Shown in pieces: positions 10,771-23,184 of a DNA stretch of 60,000 nt (its first letter is position 1; each line of letters opens with the position of its first letter). A model generated the notes under the pieces. It searched no databases. It saw only the letters and a list, made by a program, of their open reading frames with translations, and had not been told where the DNA came from. Origin of the DNA: Polytrichum commune (taxonomy: Eukaryota; Streptophyta; Polytrichopsida; Polytrichales; Polytrichaceae); NCBI GenBank assembly GCA_950295325.1, contig OX485803.1:43293554-43353553 (forward strand), in the 5' to 3' direction. Both the position numbers and the translations under genes were made by a program.

Positions 10771-13700
10771 CTACGTCATTCGGTTTTGAATTAGCCGATG
10801 GACATGGACAAGAAACTCAACATAAGATAGCCCCAATGCGGTCTTATCTTCCACCAAATAAGACAAAAAGAGTAGTTCTGCACATTACAACAGTACCAGA
10901 ATACATCAGTAAGAAACAACATGCATTGCTAAAAGCATTACAAGAAAGAAGCTAATTAGTCAACTTTGATCCTCTCAACCAGAAAAGACAGAAATAATGT
11001 GTAGCACCAACAGCAGAGCAAAGAACTATTGTGCATTCTAGTGGGAAAAGAATAGACATGATTTTTAAAACGACCAGACTGGTTAAAACGACCATAATCA
11101 TATGTAAGATGTTGTCTAGGCTATGACTTGTCATCCAAGTTGGCCAAGTTTATTAATCCTAACACAAAGCTAATACCTTGCTCCTCTTCATGTGTGATGA
11201 AAAATTAAATTTTTGACAGGTCATGTGACCACACGACACCTCTCTGTGGTCGATTGAACAGTTCATAAAATATAACCTAGGACTCCTCCAAGAAAATGCG
11301 AAGTTACTTTCACTGCTATGAAAGAAAATAATATCAACAAAAAGGTTATGGTATGTCTTACCTTGAGGATCTCCTCTTTTCATCAAGCGCAACCTGCAAT
11401 TCAAACAAAGAGATGTCAAACACCACAACAAACTGTTCATACCATCCAATTACCAAGCTAAAAGAAATAAAGTCCAACAACAAGGACAAGTTCTATATGA
11501 TCTTGAATGCATTGACAAGGGTGTGCTGTGGTTTGCCAACTACTTACACCCTTAGTACATTAAAATGAAAAAATTCACAAACTTACTGGGATTCCTCCAA
11601 GCAGTCTATGAATAGTTTCTACATTCTCATAAGCTTGAGACACACCTATGAAAATAAAGTTTTACATTCCCACAAACTGCAAAGATGAGCAAGGTTGAGT
11701 GCCGTACCGCAAGTATGAAGAGCGCTGGCGCCGTATCTCATTCACTACTTCATTAAGTCTTTTTGACATCTCATTGTCATACTCTTGCAAATGAAACTAC
11801 ATCCAGGAAACAACAATCTCATGAGCTCCTGAATGTGTGGAGTAAAAGATGAGGAATAAGATCAACTCTGCTTTAAGCACCTGACCTCCAAACATTGAAA
11901 AAATCAAAGCAGGCTGTACTGATCTTTACAGCCGCCCACACATATCTGGGGTGTGAATGTCAAAAAGAACTTGCAAGGTATCATCAGTACAGGGTTGGTC
12001 ATGCATCTGTACCTGTCCTGTGACCACCTCTTCAACAGAACGAACTCCAAAGAGCTTGTATAAGACTTCAGGAGACACTTGTTTTCCTACATAAAGGAAT
12101 GCATCTTCTCCTGTTTCAAGGAGGAAAATCCCATCATGGTCCAGATTCTCACTGGACAAGGGCACTACCGGAGGAAGTATAGCACCTCCCAACTCATCCT
12201 GCAACAACATCAGGAACTAAAATCACTTGATGAAAACAGGAATTGTAACAAGACCCTGAAAGCAGGAAACAGCAACAGGCACATAGACTCTACAACCCAG
12301 TCAGAGAGCCCAGCAAGCACCAGCCAATAATGAAAAAATTGAATTAGAGACCTTATTTAGGTTGTTGTGCATAGCAACAATTCACAACCTGCCGCGTGTA
12401 ACAGAACTGAAAGTGGTGGAAGAATACCTTTGACTGAAGATTATGTATAGCAAACATCCGAGGGTAAACTAGAGGAATAGCCATGGATGCTGACAGTGAA
12501 GCGACCCGGCTTAGCCAGTAGGATCTTTCATCAATGCGCACATCCGTTCGTAGACCCACGCTTTTTGTCAGAGCTGCAGACAGACTTGGATGATCAGTTA
12601 TAGATAATCATCTAACTTGTTGCAGTTGTAGTTTTGAAACAAAAACTACACATACACACATATCGTACGGCTACTAAAGAGTAAGGTAGCCAATAAATGT
12701 GATACAGGAGAGATAGGTCAAAAGGAACTGAGGCAGATGCCTCACAAAACAAGACACCATACGAGATTTGTAGCATTCATGCATCTTCTACAAGTGAAGA
12801 CCAGGTGCCTTATTTCTAAGCTCATTAGCCTGGAACAGCAGTCCAAAAAGAGAATGTAAAAGAGTGTCCAATTGTGTGTGATGCCATTGATGAGTAATCT
12901 TACCCATAGTGTATAGTGGCAAAAGCTTCAAAGCTTCTGGCAAAATCAGTTGGCCTGCTGATGATGCAGTGGCGCAAAATTTGCGGTATGTATAGAGAAT
13001 TGTAACACATTGACCAGTCATACGATCTCTTAATTGCACAACTGGTGTATTTGGGACATCCTGGGCAGCTGCAGATCGTTAAAACGGAAAGGATATCAGA
13101 AAAGACACAGAAAAATAAAACTATCACAATGCAATACATACAGGAAGACCCTGGACCAGAATAGTCTGCTCTTGATCTGCCCAGAGTGATATACCTACAC
13201 TTTGGCTGAATGTAAGCATCTGTGGTTGAGCATCATACTCTATGCTTAACCAAAAGATCAATCAAACTTTCTGAAATCCAAATGCATGACCATACCCTGC
13301 TTTAAAAAGTAGGTGAACTGAGCATCCAAGTCAGCTCCCCGGAAAAGGTGGCTGAGGCCGGTTGTGCAAGAGAGGGAGAGAGTGTTGATCCGAATTCGTC
13401 TTTGACCATTTGTTGTTGTATACAAAAGTGCACTCTGTTTCAAAGGTCATGCATTCGAAGTTAAAAGAGTTACTTATAAAATCGTTGACATAGGAGAACT
13501 TCTCAAACAAACAAACAAACAAACAAACAAGTTCATAAAGATGAGAATCTTCACCAAGTTTTATACTTTCCCAGCTTCCCAGAGGTTTCTCCAATCAAAT
13601 AACAAACAAATGAAAATGGAATGCTCAAGGGTAATTCTAGCAGATCAGACCTCCCTCATGAACAGCTAGAATTACCCAGTTGAATCATCTGATCATTTCA

Positions 13701-16700
13701 ATGATGTAAACCAAAATAATGTCTATGATGCAGACAAGTTGGATAGTCTCTGGAAAAAGCCAAAGTTCAATTCTTGGTATTCTCTTTTTCATTATCATTT
13801 AGTACACAGTTCACTGACACAAAAACTATACAACTCAATGGTTCAATTAATTAGATGCAACAAAGAGTGCCAAAGTGGCAGTGCAAACTTTGGAAAGATG
13901 AAAACAACAGAAACAATAGAATAGAATCAAGTGCAAGTCAGTTAATCTAGGTAGAACCTGAACAATAACTACTGCAATCTGCAACCTCAAGTGATGTGAA
14001 TCAAATACTTTCAAATCATCACCTACATCAACCATAACCACAAATGAAAGTTGCTTATACTACTTGACCAGTTCCAAGAATATGCCAAAACTTTTCTAGG
14101 TAGATGCATTAAACCTAATACTAGGGAGAGGTTGCATCCAACACCAACCTGAAAGCAACAATCTGCGTTATCTTGGAATTTATCATCGTGCTTGAAGGTG
14201 ACCATGATTGTCTTGTCACAGTCAATCTGCAAACATTTGTATGGCAAATTTTCTATTTAGTAGATATTTTTCTCTTTAACTTGCTGGGTTGCATAGGCAA
14301 ATCAAACTTCAACTTCAACAGAGACCCTTCACAGATTAACAGGCCCCAAGTCCCAAGTCACCACTTCAACGTTACTATGACCATAATTGTTGGATTATTG
14401 TCCAACAAAGACTAAGCTAACAGAATGAACAACACTATAATACACTATTTGGAGGCAATTGTTGCTAATATGAATGAAGGATAGCTTACTGCAGGGAGGT
14501 CAACATCTGTTGGATTGCGCTTACAGAAGTTGCCAAAGTAGTCTTGCACTTGTAAACCCTGTACAATACAACAAAATTAGTGCTGATACAAAGGAACTTG
14601 CACAAACTCAAGGACATGATTGTTGTATAGAAACACCTTCTCAAATTAGTGAGGTCTATGAGGATACACAAGGGGATGTAGGTCCAAACAAACGTGAGTG
14701 GAAGGGGGGATGTGTATAGGCAAAGATACAAAGAAAGAACATTGCAGACATCCACTAAGCGGGGAGATAAAGACATACATTGCTACATCGTACTCGCATA
14801 ACAGCTTCCAGCCCCTGAGGTCGTGTAACATTCCACCGCAGGTCATTGTACAACTTTGCAGAGTCCACATTCGCTTGAAAACCATGATAGTAATATATCT
14901 GCAAATACATACAACCAGGGATCCACTTAAGTCTCCTCATCCTTCCTGTCCTCTGCACAATGTGCAACTATTCCATTTTGCAAGCATGCCACATTTTGAC
15001 ATTGTGTATTACTGACAACACGCACACTGTAGATTCAAATAATGAATGTAAGCATATTAGGTGCTTTTTTATTATAGAATGCACAGATTAAGCACCTCTC
15101 TTGTATTATGTCCCCCAGAAACTCATTCCTACTTAAAGTCAGAATAGACCTGGCCTCCTGTTGAGCGTGGAATAACAGCCAATGATGCAATGTCCACATA
15201 GTTTTGTGATGTTAAAAACAAGTCCACGCACACCTGGTCATCAGGAGACAACATAGTTTAATATGTGCACAGCAAAAATCACGAAGCCATTTCCTTTCCA
15301 TATTTAAATCCTATCAATTTTTCAAGAGCTAAAAAACTTCATTAACAATAGCTTGAAGAGAGGAGAATGTTGAGGGTCAAATTAAACCTCAACCATTTAG
15401 CTATATAATTAGCAAAAAGCACCTGGAACTCTGCAAGTTCAAGAGCCATGGTCTTCAAAGTCTTATCTGCAGGCTGCATAAGCTTCTGTGCCTCCTGCCA
15501 ACAAAGACCATAACGTGTTGGCAACATTGAGTTACATAGATGATCACATCCACAACAGAATATTCAGCTATGCCATGTAAGATAAATCTCACATAGATCA
15601 AAATGAATAGCCAATTGCAATGCCAATCTTGTTTAGACTCTGAGAATCTAAACAACCAGCAAATAGAGTCATATCCAACGGCTATGGCATAGACATTAAG
15701 AAAATTTAGAAGCATTCTTCAATAAGATTTTTGAGGAAATTCAGAAGTATTCCTCAATAGGAAAACATTCATGGGGGCATGCCCAGCTCTTATCAGGAAG
15801 GGGCGCCGAGAAACAAGGAAACTTACCTTTTCATTAACTTTACCCTCCCCCTCTCTGGCTGTTAGTGCTCCAAATCCAACCGATGGCAAGACTGCACAAG
15901 TAATTAATCAGAACACTCAGAATGTGGTTGCAAGTGTGACCAGATTGCATTCACAGTTCCTCAAAGTTTAGTTTGCATCCAGATAAACCTAGTCTCAAGG
16001 TACAAATGTGCAGTGCATTTTCCCAACAATTTCAGCACAAGATGGGGATTAAACTAGCAAATACACTAACCTGATTGGAAGACAAGAAGCTTTCCTCCAG
16101 TTGGCTTCAGCGCTAAATACGCACCCTAGAAAGAAAAAATCAAGAGCCAAATTCTAGTCAAACATTGACTGGGTGTTTTTCTTTAAATGAATAAGAAATG
16201 ATGGTTGATCAACCAAATTGTGGGATGAAATATCGTGTCACAATAGAGCCTGCAAAACTGGTCAGTTAGTCAACAACATTCTTCTTCAGAGTGTCTTTTA
16301 AGGACACCAATCTTTTACAAACACATGACTTCCCCACACATTTTAGGCACTCATCATGTCTCTGTGCATCTGTAATAATAATTGGAATCCTGACATGTGG
16401 TTCCTAAATTTCTGCCATACATTTCCTACAGACCACAAAATTCAAGCCACATTCTGCTGACAGTAGAAGAATTTGACCTCTTTTAAGACTCATTTGAGAC
16501 TTCCATTTGTTTCACTTTGTAGGATACAAAACCTGGTGCAATAGTATCCACTGTGAAGAACATAGGAATGTCTCATAAAGAAATCTAAATGTTGGAACTC
16601 AAATACATATGAATCTGATCAACTATCTGTAGTTCCTCTTCGTTCTGATGACACCTATGTCAACTTTGTGGTCTCAAAAACGCACCTTAACAGCAGCGCC

Positions 16701-19700
16701 AAAGGCAGACTCTGCTATCCGATTATTTTGAAACATGCTAGGAATGGTTTCAAGCAGTTGCTCCAAATGCTCCCGACCCTTGACATGCAAACAATAATAT
16801 GCGCCCAGAAATTAGACTTTGAAAATCATAACATCAATTGAATGAGATATGATTCAAATATACTAGTAAGAGGAAGGGTTTGCTTAGATTGAAGGATATG
16901 CAAACTTGAGGTCCTGCAATTACAATTTGACAACACTATAGAAGTAAGATCAGCTCTGGAAACACAAACCTCTATCAAAGGAACAAGAAGATCATTTTGG
17001 CGAGGAGTGTAGACATCTTGCACGTCAGGGACTACTAACATAGACGGCTGCAACCAACCAATCAAATACACTCATAAGCTTCAGAACACCAAATAAAAAC
17101 ATGGCCATAAACTATCAGAAAAAAGTAAACAGAAAATCTAAATATCACCAAATAATAATATCAACGAAGATGCTATCCCAATCTAAATTGATATTCTGAC
17201 GAGAAAGTGACCCAATTGAACAACGTTCATCAAACCCTTGTGTAAGAAACTTATACTCTAGCCAGCTGCTCTCAGGAGGTGAATATATCACACACACAAC
17301 CTGATTTCTTGTTATTTATTTGTTTGAGACAGCATGGCCATACAAATCAATTAGTGCATCACATACTAGTGGTGGATTTATTAAAGACCCCTCCACAAAC
17401 TTGGTATTGATGAGTCATATAACAACCTAGCATACAAAACCCTGGACCAAGAACAAGAATGAGAGGGCTTGGATACACACCATTTGCAAACTCCTATTCA
17501 TGTTGTAGAAGTGGATTGTGGAATCAAAAGTCGCAATGCCAACTAATGTCTGAGGGTTTTCCTGTTAACAGATCAGGACCAAGAAATATTAGTTTGAAAC
17601 ATCACAATCAACCATATTATAGACCTCCTTAATTGTCACAATTGTACATAGGTAGACATGGTGTACAGAACTTGTTCTCAAGAATGCAACAAGCTCAGAA
17701 AAATACGAATTTGATTCAATCTTGCTGTCTGAAATCAAGAGCAGAGGCAGAAGAGAAAACGGGTGACTGCAACCCTATCTTGACAGTGAGCTGGAAATGA
17801 AAGAAATCTTACCCCAATGTCTGCAAGAGCACGATTGATGGCACTGCAAGCTGCTGCCACCGACCCTGTCGAAACAGCGGTCATGGATACATCCACAAGA
17901 AAGAAAAAGACTTGTGGCATTGGAGGCCGCACCTACAAAAAAGAGAAACAAGTTCAATAGTCATTGCAAAACAACCAACCAACAGTCCCAAAAGCTGAAA
18001 TACAATTTCTTTAATATTAATAACCACAACTAGTCTCTTACAATGAATTTTAAACAAGGGTGGCAAATTACACACCTGGTACTCTTTTGGAGCAACAAAC
18101 TCAACTGTGCCTCGGGCCAGCTCAGGCCTTGAGTCTGCATCACGCCTCCTCCCATCTGGCCCCAAATTACAATGGTAATCTCGTGGAGTTTCGCTAGTAT
18201 GACCTGTTAAATATCCAACCATCATCATGAGCTCAGAGACAACAGCAAGTTTACATGGAAAGATCAATCACCAGGTCAAAGAGGACACAAATTCAAAAGG
18301 CAGAACTTCCAACCAAAGATGATCAGGTGATGGGAAAAGCTCCTATGAAAAAATGCTAAAACAAATGATGCAACATGACCGCATTGTTGTAAAAATTACA
18401 ACTAGTTACTATGGCAGTCTACAGCACAAGATCGGTTTGTTACCACAGTACCTTGTACTGCACAAATGGATTAAAGACTAGCCACCACCAATTTCCCATT
18501 GCCAAATATATTATTTGATTTTGGAGATGGAAAGTCACAACGTTGCGAAAGAGGATGAAACAGTGAAATAATGTAAGAAGTGGCAGGACACTTACCACAC
18601 AAATTACATATGAACCGCCGACCCTGGTCTATAAATTTCATAAAAGGATTGATATAGGCTTTGCAGTGAGGTGCTGCACAGCGAACTGGTCCACTTTCCC
18701 CAAAATCTACAATCTGCCACATCAATGAACGCCATGTCCTCAAGTAAGCACCCTCTACGAAACTAATCAGGACTGCCAGGTAATCTTCCAACCCCCTACA
18801 AAAATAATATGGCCCAGCTCTTACCAAAAGACACTTACAAGATTTTAAAGATTAATCATTGACTGTACCTGTATAAGCTCTTCCGATGGGTGAGGGATAG
18901 CTAGAGGCTGAACCATTATAGCCAAGGGCATTCCTGAATTGGATAACAGATCACCAGAGCATGGAATCTGCAGCAAACATGGAACACAGTGAGCAATGAC
19001 AAATAGATTACAAATGACAGTTGTAAATAGACATAAGTAAGGATGCAAATGTTATTGTCTCACGAATTGGAGAATATTAAACATGGAGACAATAGACAAA
19101 CAAGGTAAAAACAAGGACAACTAGAAAAAGCCACCTATAAACAAGATAGATAGGCACACAAGGATTGCCTTCTATGACCTTTACATTACAGTAGGATTGA
19201 GAAAATTTTATAACCTATACAATGGAGTGTCATAATAAAAGTGCATCAGAAGATGTTAACGAATATAGTTAATGTATTCCCAAGGTTACACTGAATCCAC
19301 ACCACTCAGAAAAAGTGACAGCAGAGGCCTAGTGACAGTGGCTCCTGAAACCCTAGTTAGGGACAACTGTCATATAATGACAAAGGCTTGATAAAGGCTT
19401 GATAAAGGCTAATAAAGGATATAGACTAATGACCAAAGTGTGCCAAAACTTTGCAAGCAATTAACTTCTGGCAGATGATTGAAATTTGTAACTCAACACA
19501 TGTTCCATCCAAGAGATCGCAACCTTCAAATTAGCTGGAACTTACAAAAACTACAAAAACAACAAATCTCTCCTATGAACATCCTTGCTCTTTTGGAAAG
19601 ACCACCTTGTTATAAGCATACATGCAATTTGTAATATTTACTCACCTGATTCAAAGTGCAGCGCATCATCCGGGGACTACAGTTCCCGGTATCTCTGACA

Positions 19701-22700
19701 ATAAAGTTGGTTGTAGCAGACTAGCAGAACAAATGAAAATAACCCCAAGTCAGACTTGATTTGGCAGATCCATGCTGACCAGAAATACAATCCAAAGTCC
19801 CACACTCCTAATATTACCTACAAGCCCTTCTCACTCAAGGGAGCCTGAACACCTTGAGAATTATGGCATCACATTGACTGAACGTGACTTGGAACTATTT
19901 GAAATTTCTGTAGTAACTACTTATTTGCAGCTATGTACAGCACCCTTGAGTAAGAAAAAGAATTCCATTAAGTTTAAACACCAAACTCGAGACAACATTG
20001 ACTGCTATGAACACTGTAATAACTTGATCCATAAACATCTGTAAATTTGTTAATGGATGTGAATGTTCAAAACTAAGAAGGCTATCCAAATGAAACCAGG
20101 GCACAAGAATCATCACTCACAGGTGGCAAAGTAGCCTGGCCATTAACACGAGTATCAAAATTCACAGATGTTATTGTCGGCTGTGGACGTGGAATCTGGT
20201 TAGGGTCAATGCGAGAAGCAGATCCTGGTTGACCACCTGCTGGGGACCCTGGCTGAGACATCGTTTGCATTCCTGGAGCCATACCTCCTGGCATATGGTG
20301 ATGTCCAGGATGAAATTGTTGAGGAGCACCTGGCATTGGTGGTATTGAAGCCTGGAAATAAAATTACAATACAGAGCATGAGAGTCATGAATCTAGACTT
20401 TCAGTCTAGACAATGAGGCCCCACTTCATATACCTAACAGAGGTCAGTTACAATTTAAAAACACCTGAATACTCACATTTGGAGATTGACCAGTATAAGC
20501 ATCTGGATACACCCGCCTTTGAGGTGCCTGCCATGTTGGTGGAGCCATATGAGGTTGGCCAGGTGCCGAGTAACTAGGAGGACCAGATGGGTTTTGACCT
20601 GGCTGCCCAATGGACATCCCCTGTATCTGTTGTTGGAGTCCCTGCATATTTGGTGGGGTTCCCATATTCGTACTTTGGGCTGCATTTGGGTTTCTATAGA
20701 GGGGTTCAGGTTGTCCCATAGGTGGTCTAGGACCCTGCCCAGGCATCTGCAAAATGCTTCCAGGTACTTGACCAAATACAGAAGGTGGAGGTGGGCCCTT
20801 TTGTAATTCTTGGTGTGCAAAGCCTGTAGGGGGACCAAGAGGAGCGCTTGTGGAGGGAGCCTGAGATGGTCTTGCTGGTTGTTGGAACATTGGAGGAGTG
20901 GATTGGGGCTGAGAGAATATTGGCCTGTTGAAGTTCGCCGGGCCACTACCTGGCCCATAAGCACCTGGGACTGTGCCTGGTGGCACTCCGAAAGGTCCTG
21001 CAGAAGTAAATCAACATGAGAAACAACAAGACACTCAATATGGGCCCAAATTTTTCCGATGTGTGTACTAACAAACAAGTAAGAAATTTAACCTACTCAA
21101 ATCTCCAAGCCCTGATCGAAGGGAAACTGAGGTCAGGAGAAACAGATGAAAGGAAGTGATATGAGTTCATTCAACTCAAAACCTTGGACCAACTTACAGT
21201 CACACGGAATGCCCATCTCCACCAAAACCTAAAGGATATTTGTCAAACAATATATTGAACGACGCTATCTTGACTCCATACAGCAAAATAAATGACATTG
21301 ATCGGTCTATGTGGAATCTAGTGCCTGAATACAACAGCTCCTAATGTAGAAAATATTGCATGTCATATATTCTCGTGACCATGGAAATCCACTCTAACAT
21401 CAAAAGACAAACTAAAGAAATTTGAGGTGACAGGTGACGCCATAGATACATTTCCTCTCCAGTGTCACGGACTTAGGTCAAGAGCTGTGACACGGTGTTT
21501 GATACTGCTGGACTGGACCTGACTCCCATACAATAATTCCAGCAATTACTGCCTCCATATCTGCCATGAAATCGACATTTAAAGCTGGCTTCATGAGATA
21601 GACATGAATACTTATCCCCTACTCAACTTCGCATCTCTTGAATCTCTCAGGGAAAACCGAGGCAACAATTCTGGAGTTTCTGTTTGACCAATTTACCCCC
21701 ACACTCTCTTAAGAAATAAATTTCTCAAATAAAGCAGGGAGCAACTCTCCTGTACTTGTCCGTCAAGATAAAATGCAACGTTGGCATCTGGACCAACAAT
21801 TGCAGGATCGAGCTCCAAGCCCAATATTTGGATAAATTGTTACAATGAAAGAAATTGGTTCCTAAAAAGGCACCGAGATAATGATCTCGCATCACGACAC
21901 ATATGGATGGGATGTCGATATAACCCCAAACAGCCAAATCGGAAAAATCATCCCGCGTGAAAGCGTGCATAGTAAGAGACTTAGCTCCAGTGATTTTTCA
22001 TATGCTTGCAGATGCAGACTAAACCACACAACCACGGAGTTCTTAAGTCCAATTGATTCCCTGGCATATATGGAGCTGAGCTCAACGAACGACAGGTGCA
22101 ATAGATCTCTGATGAAGAAAACCTCGATCATCAAGATCAAGTCACCATAACATCGTAATCGCCATCTCTGAGGGCCGTCAAAATTCTTTGCCTGGACTTT
22201 TCACTCACTCGTCACCTTAAGTATGGAAGAGGGCCCGGTTATTTATGCGCAAGCTCTTATCTATCTAGCCTACGAGTCAGTTACCCCGCTCTCGATGCAA
22301 AAGGTTGGTGCAACGATGATGATGATGATGAAACCTGACCTGGAGGAGGACCAGTCGGGCCTCTAGCCGCCACATTCAGAGGCGAATTGGACGGTGGCCT
22401 GAATTGAGGAGCACCAGGGGGAGGAGGACCTCCGTAGCTCCGATGATTCCCCATGGAGCCCGTTCCCGGAGGACCAGCATTAGGAGGAGGAGGACCACCA
22501 CCGGCAGACCGAAACACCTGTCCACTACTCGCAGCAGGAGGCTGCTGCATACCTTGAGATCCTTGCCACTGAGGCTGCAATCCAGGGTTGCCACTGCCGT
22601 AAGAACCTTCACCCAAACCCCCGCCGGCGGAGCTCGGAGGGGCACTGCCATACTGCACGGGCATAGCTCCTCCTCTTCCTCCTCCCCTCATCATACCGGG

Positions 22701-22865
22701 TGGCTGCATTGGCGAAGCAGCACCGGGAGGATACTGCTGCTGCTGTTGCTGCTGGCCCGGGGGGGCGCCATAAGGAGCACCGTAGGCTGAGAATTGAGGA
22801 GCGGGCCCTGGCGATTGAGAAGAAGCTGACCACTCACCCTCCCTCCCCATGCTCTGTGCAAGCAT
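10771..22865 (-). CDS. SEC24: SEC24-like COPII coat cargo-binding subunit, 25 exons
   Basis: SEC24 pairs with SEC23 in the inner COPII coat on ER exit sites and selects cargo. All exons were reconstructed with GT-AG borders and a continuous frame: 22865-22340, 20997-20477, 20351-20121, 19720-19646, 18967-18869, 18713-18596, 18203-18076, 17932-17813, 17561-17481, 17047-16970, 16778-16686, 16125-16071, 15891-15827, 15494-15423, 15233-15150, 14898-14779, 14558-14490, 14226-14149, 13434-13296, 13068-12904, 12573-12428, 12198-12013, 11796-11708, 11393-11362, 10877-10771. This gives 1158 residues, near plant SEC24 length (1000-1100). Pro/Gln/Gly-rich tail about 1-425; PHPSEE then zinc finger (Cys 496, 501, 520, 523); trunk about 570-810 (FFFLVDVS); beta-sandwich and helical part about 815-1010 ([33 protein letters not shown]); gelsolin fold to the C-terminus (RLMKRGDPQ). 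ATG 22865 is in frame; ATG 22850 has a stronger context (A at -3, G at +4) and may be used instead. The first zinc-finger cysteine pair is C-X4-C instead of the usual C-X2-C. Confidence 0.93.
11587..11645 (-). other. Possible stop-carrying cassette exon in a SEC24 intron
   Basis: Between SEC24 exons 23 and 24 lies a 59-bp segment with an acceptor-like TTTTCATAG before it and a donor-like CCA|GTAAGT after it. If included after exon 23 (phase 2) it would read a TGA within seven codons. That is the shape of a 'poison' exon that lowers mRNA level. The direct join of exons 23 and 24 restores the conserved [12 protein letters not shown] motif, so skipping is the productive form. This is inference from splice signals only. 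Confidence 0.3.
13504..13530. repeat. (CAAA)n microsatellite in a SEC24 intron
   Basis: Nearly seven uninterrupted CAAA units, in the intron between exons 18 and 19. Confidence 0.9.
22313..22331. repeat. (GAT)n trinucleotide run at the start of SEC24 intron 1
   Basis: A short run of GAT units (CATCAT on the transcribed strand) a few bases downstream of the intron 1 donor at 22339. Confidence 0.7.
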
Positions 22866-23184
22866 GCTCCGTGCACGCGGAGGAAGACGCCACTGCAAGA
22901 AGTCTGGAGGGGAGAGGAGAGGGCAGGCGAGAGAGGGAATGGGATGGTTGGTGATTGGGGCGAGGGATCTGCGGATCGCGCTTGTTTGCCCTAACGGAGA
23001 ACGAAGACCTGAAGCAAGCGCAGCGAGAAGGTGCAAGCGAGACAATGCTCTTCCTCGCCAGTGCGGGGCGAGCGAGCCTCGAGCCTGCCTGCCTGCCTGC
23101 CTGCCTGCGAGACGACCCGGGCCGGGTAGCCTCTCTGGGCCGGGCCGGGCGCAATATGGGCCGGGCCGGGTGGGCTCTGGGCCG
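22866..23184 (-). promoter_or_regulatory. SEC24 5' flank with site II (TGGGCC/T) cluster
   Basis: GC-rich stretch upstream of the minus-strand SEC24 start. Four TGGGCC/TGGGCT motifs sit at 23136, 23157, 23171 and 23178, about 270-320 bp from the ATG. TGGGCY (site II) elements bind TCP factors and are typical of plant housekeeping promoters. A CTGC tetranucleotide run (23084-23108) lies between them and the gene. The open frame extends upstream through this region to 23249, but its composition is repeat-like (GRQAGRQ-type sequence), so I treat it as 5' UTR/promoter. Confidence 0.5.
23084..23108. repeat. (CTGC)n microsatellite
   Basis: About six CCTG/CTGC units in the SEC24 5' flank, in or next to the likely transcription start region. 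Confidence 0.85.

Noticed and set aside
11587-11645. Segment as a constitutive SEC24 coding exon
   Set aside because: Inclusion causes a stop, whereas joining exon 23 directly to exon 24 gives the conserved [12 protein letters not shown] sequence.
20473-21078. 201-codon minus-strand frame overlapping SEC24 exon 2
   Set aside because: It is the shifted-frame shadow of the Pro-rich coding exon; the phase-compatible frame is the one used in the SEC24 model.
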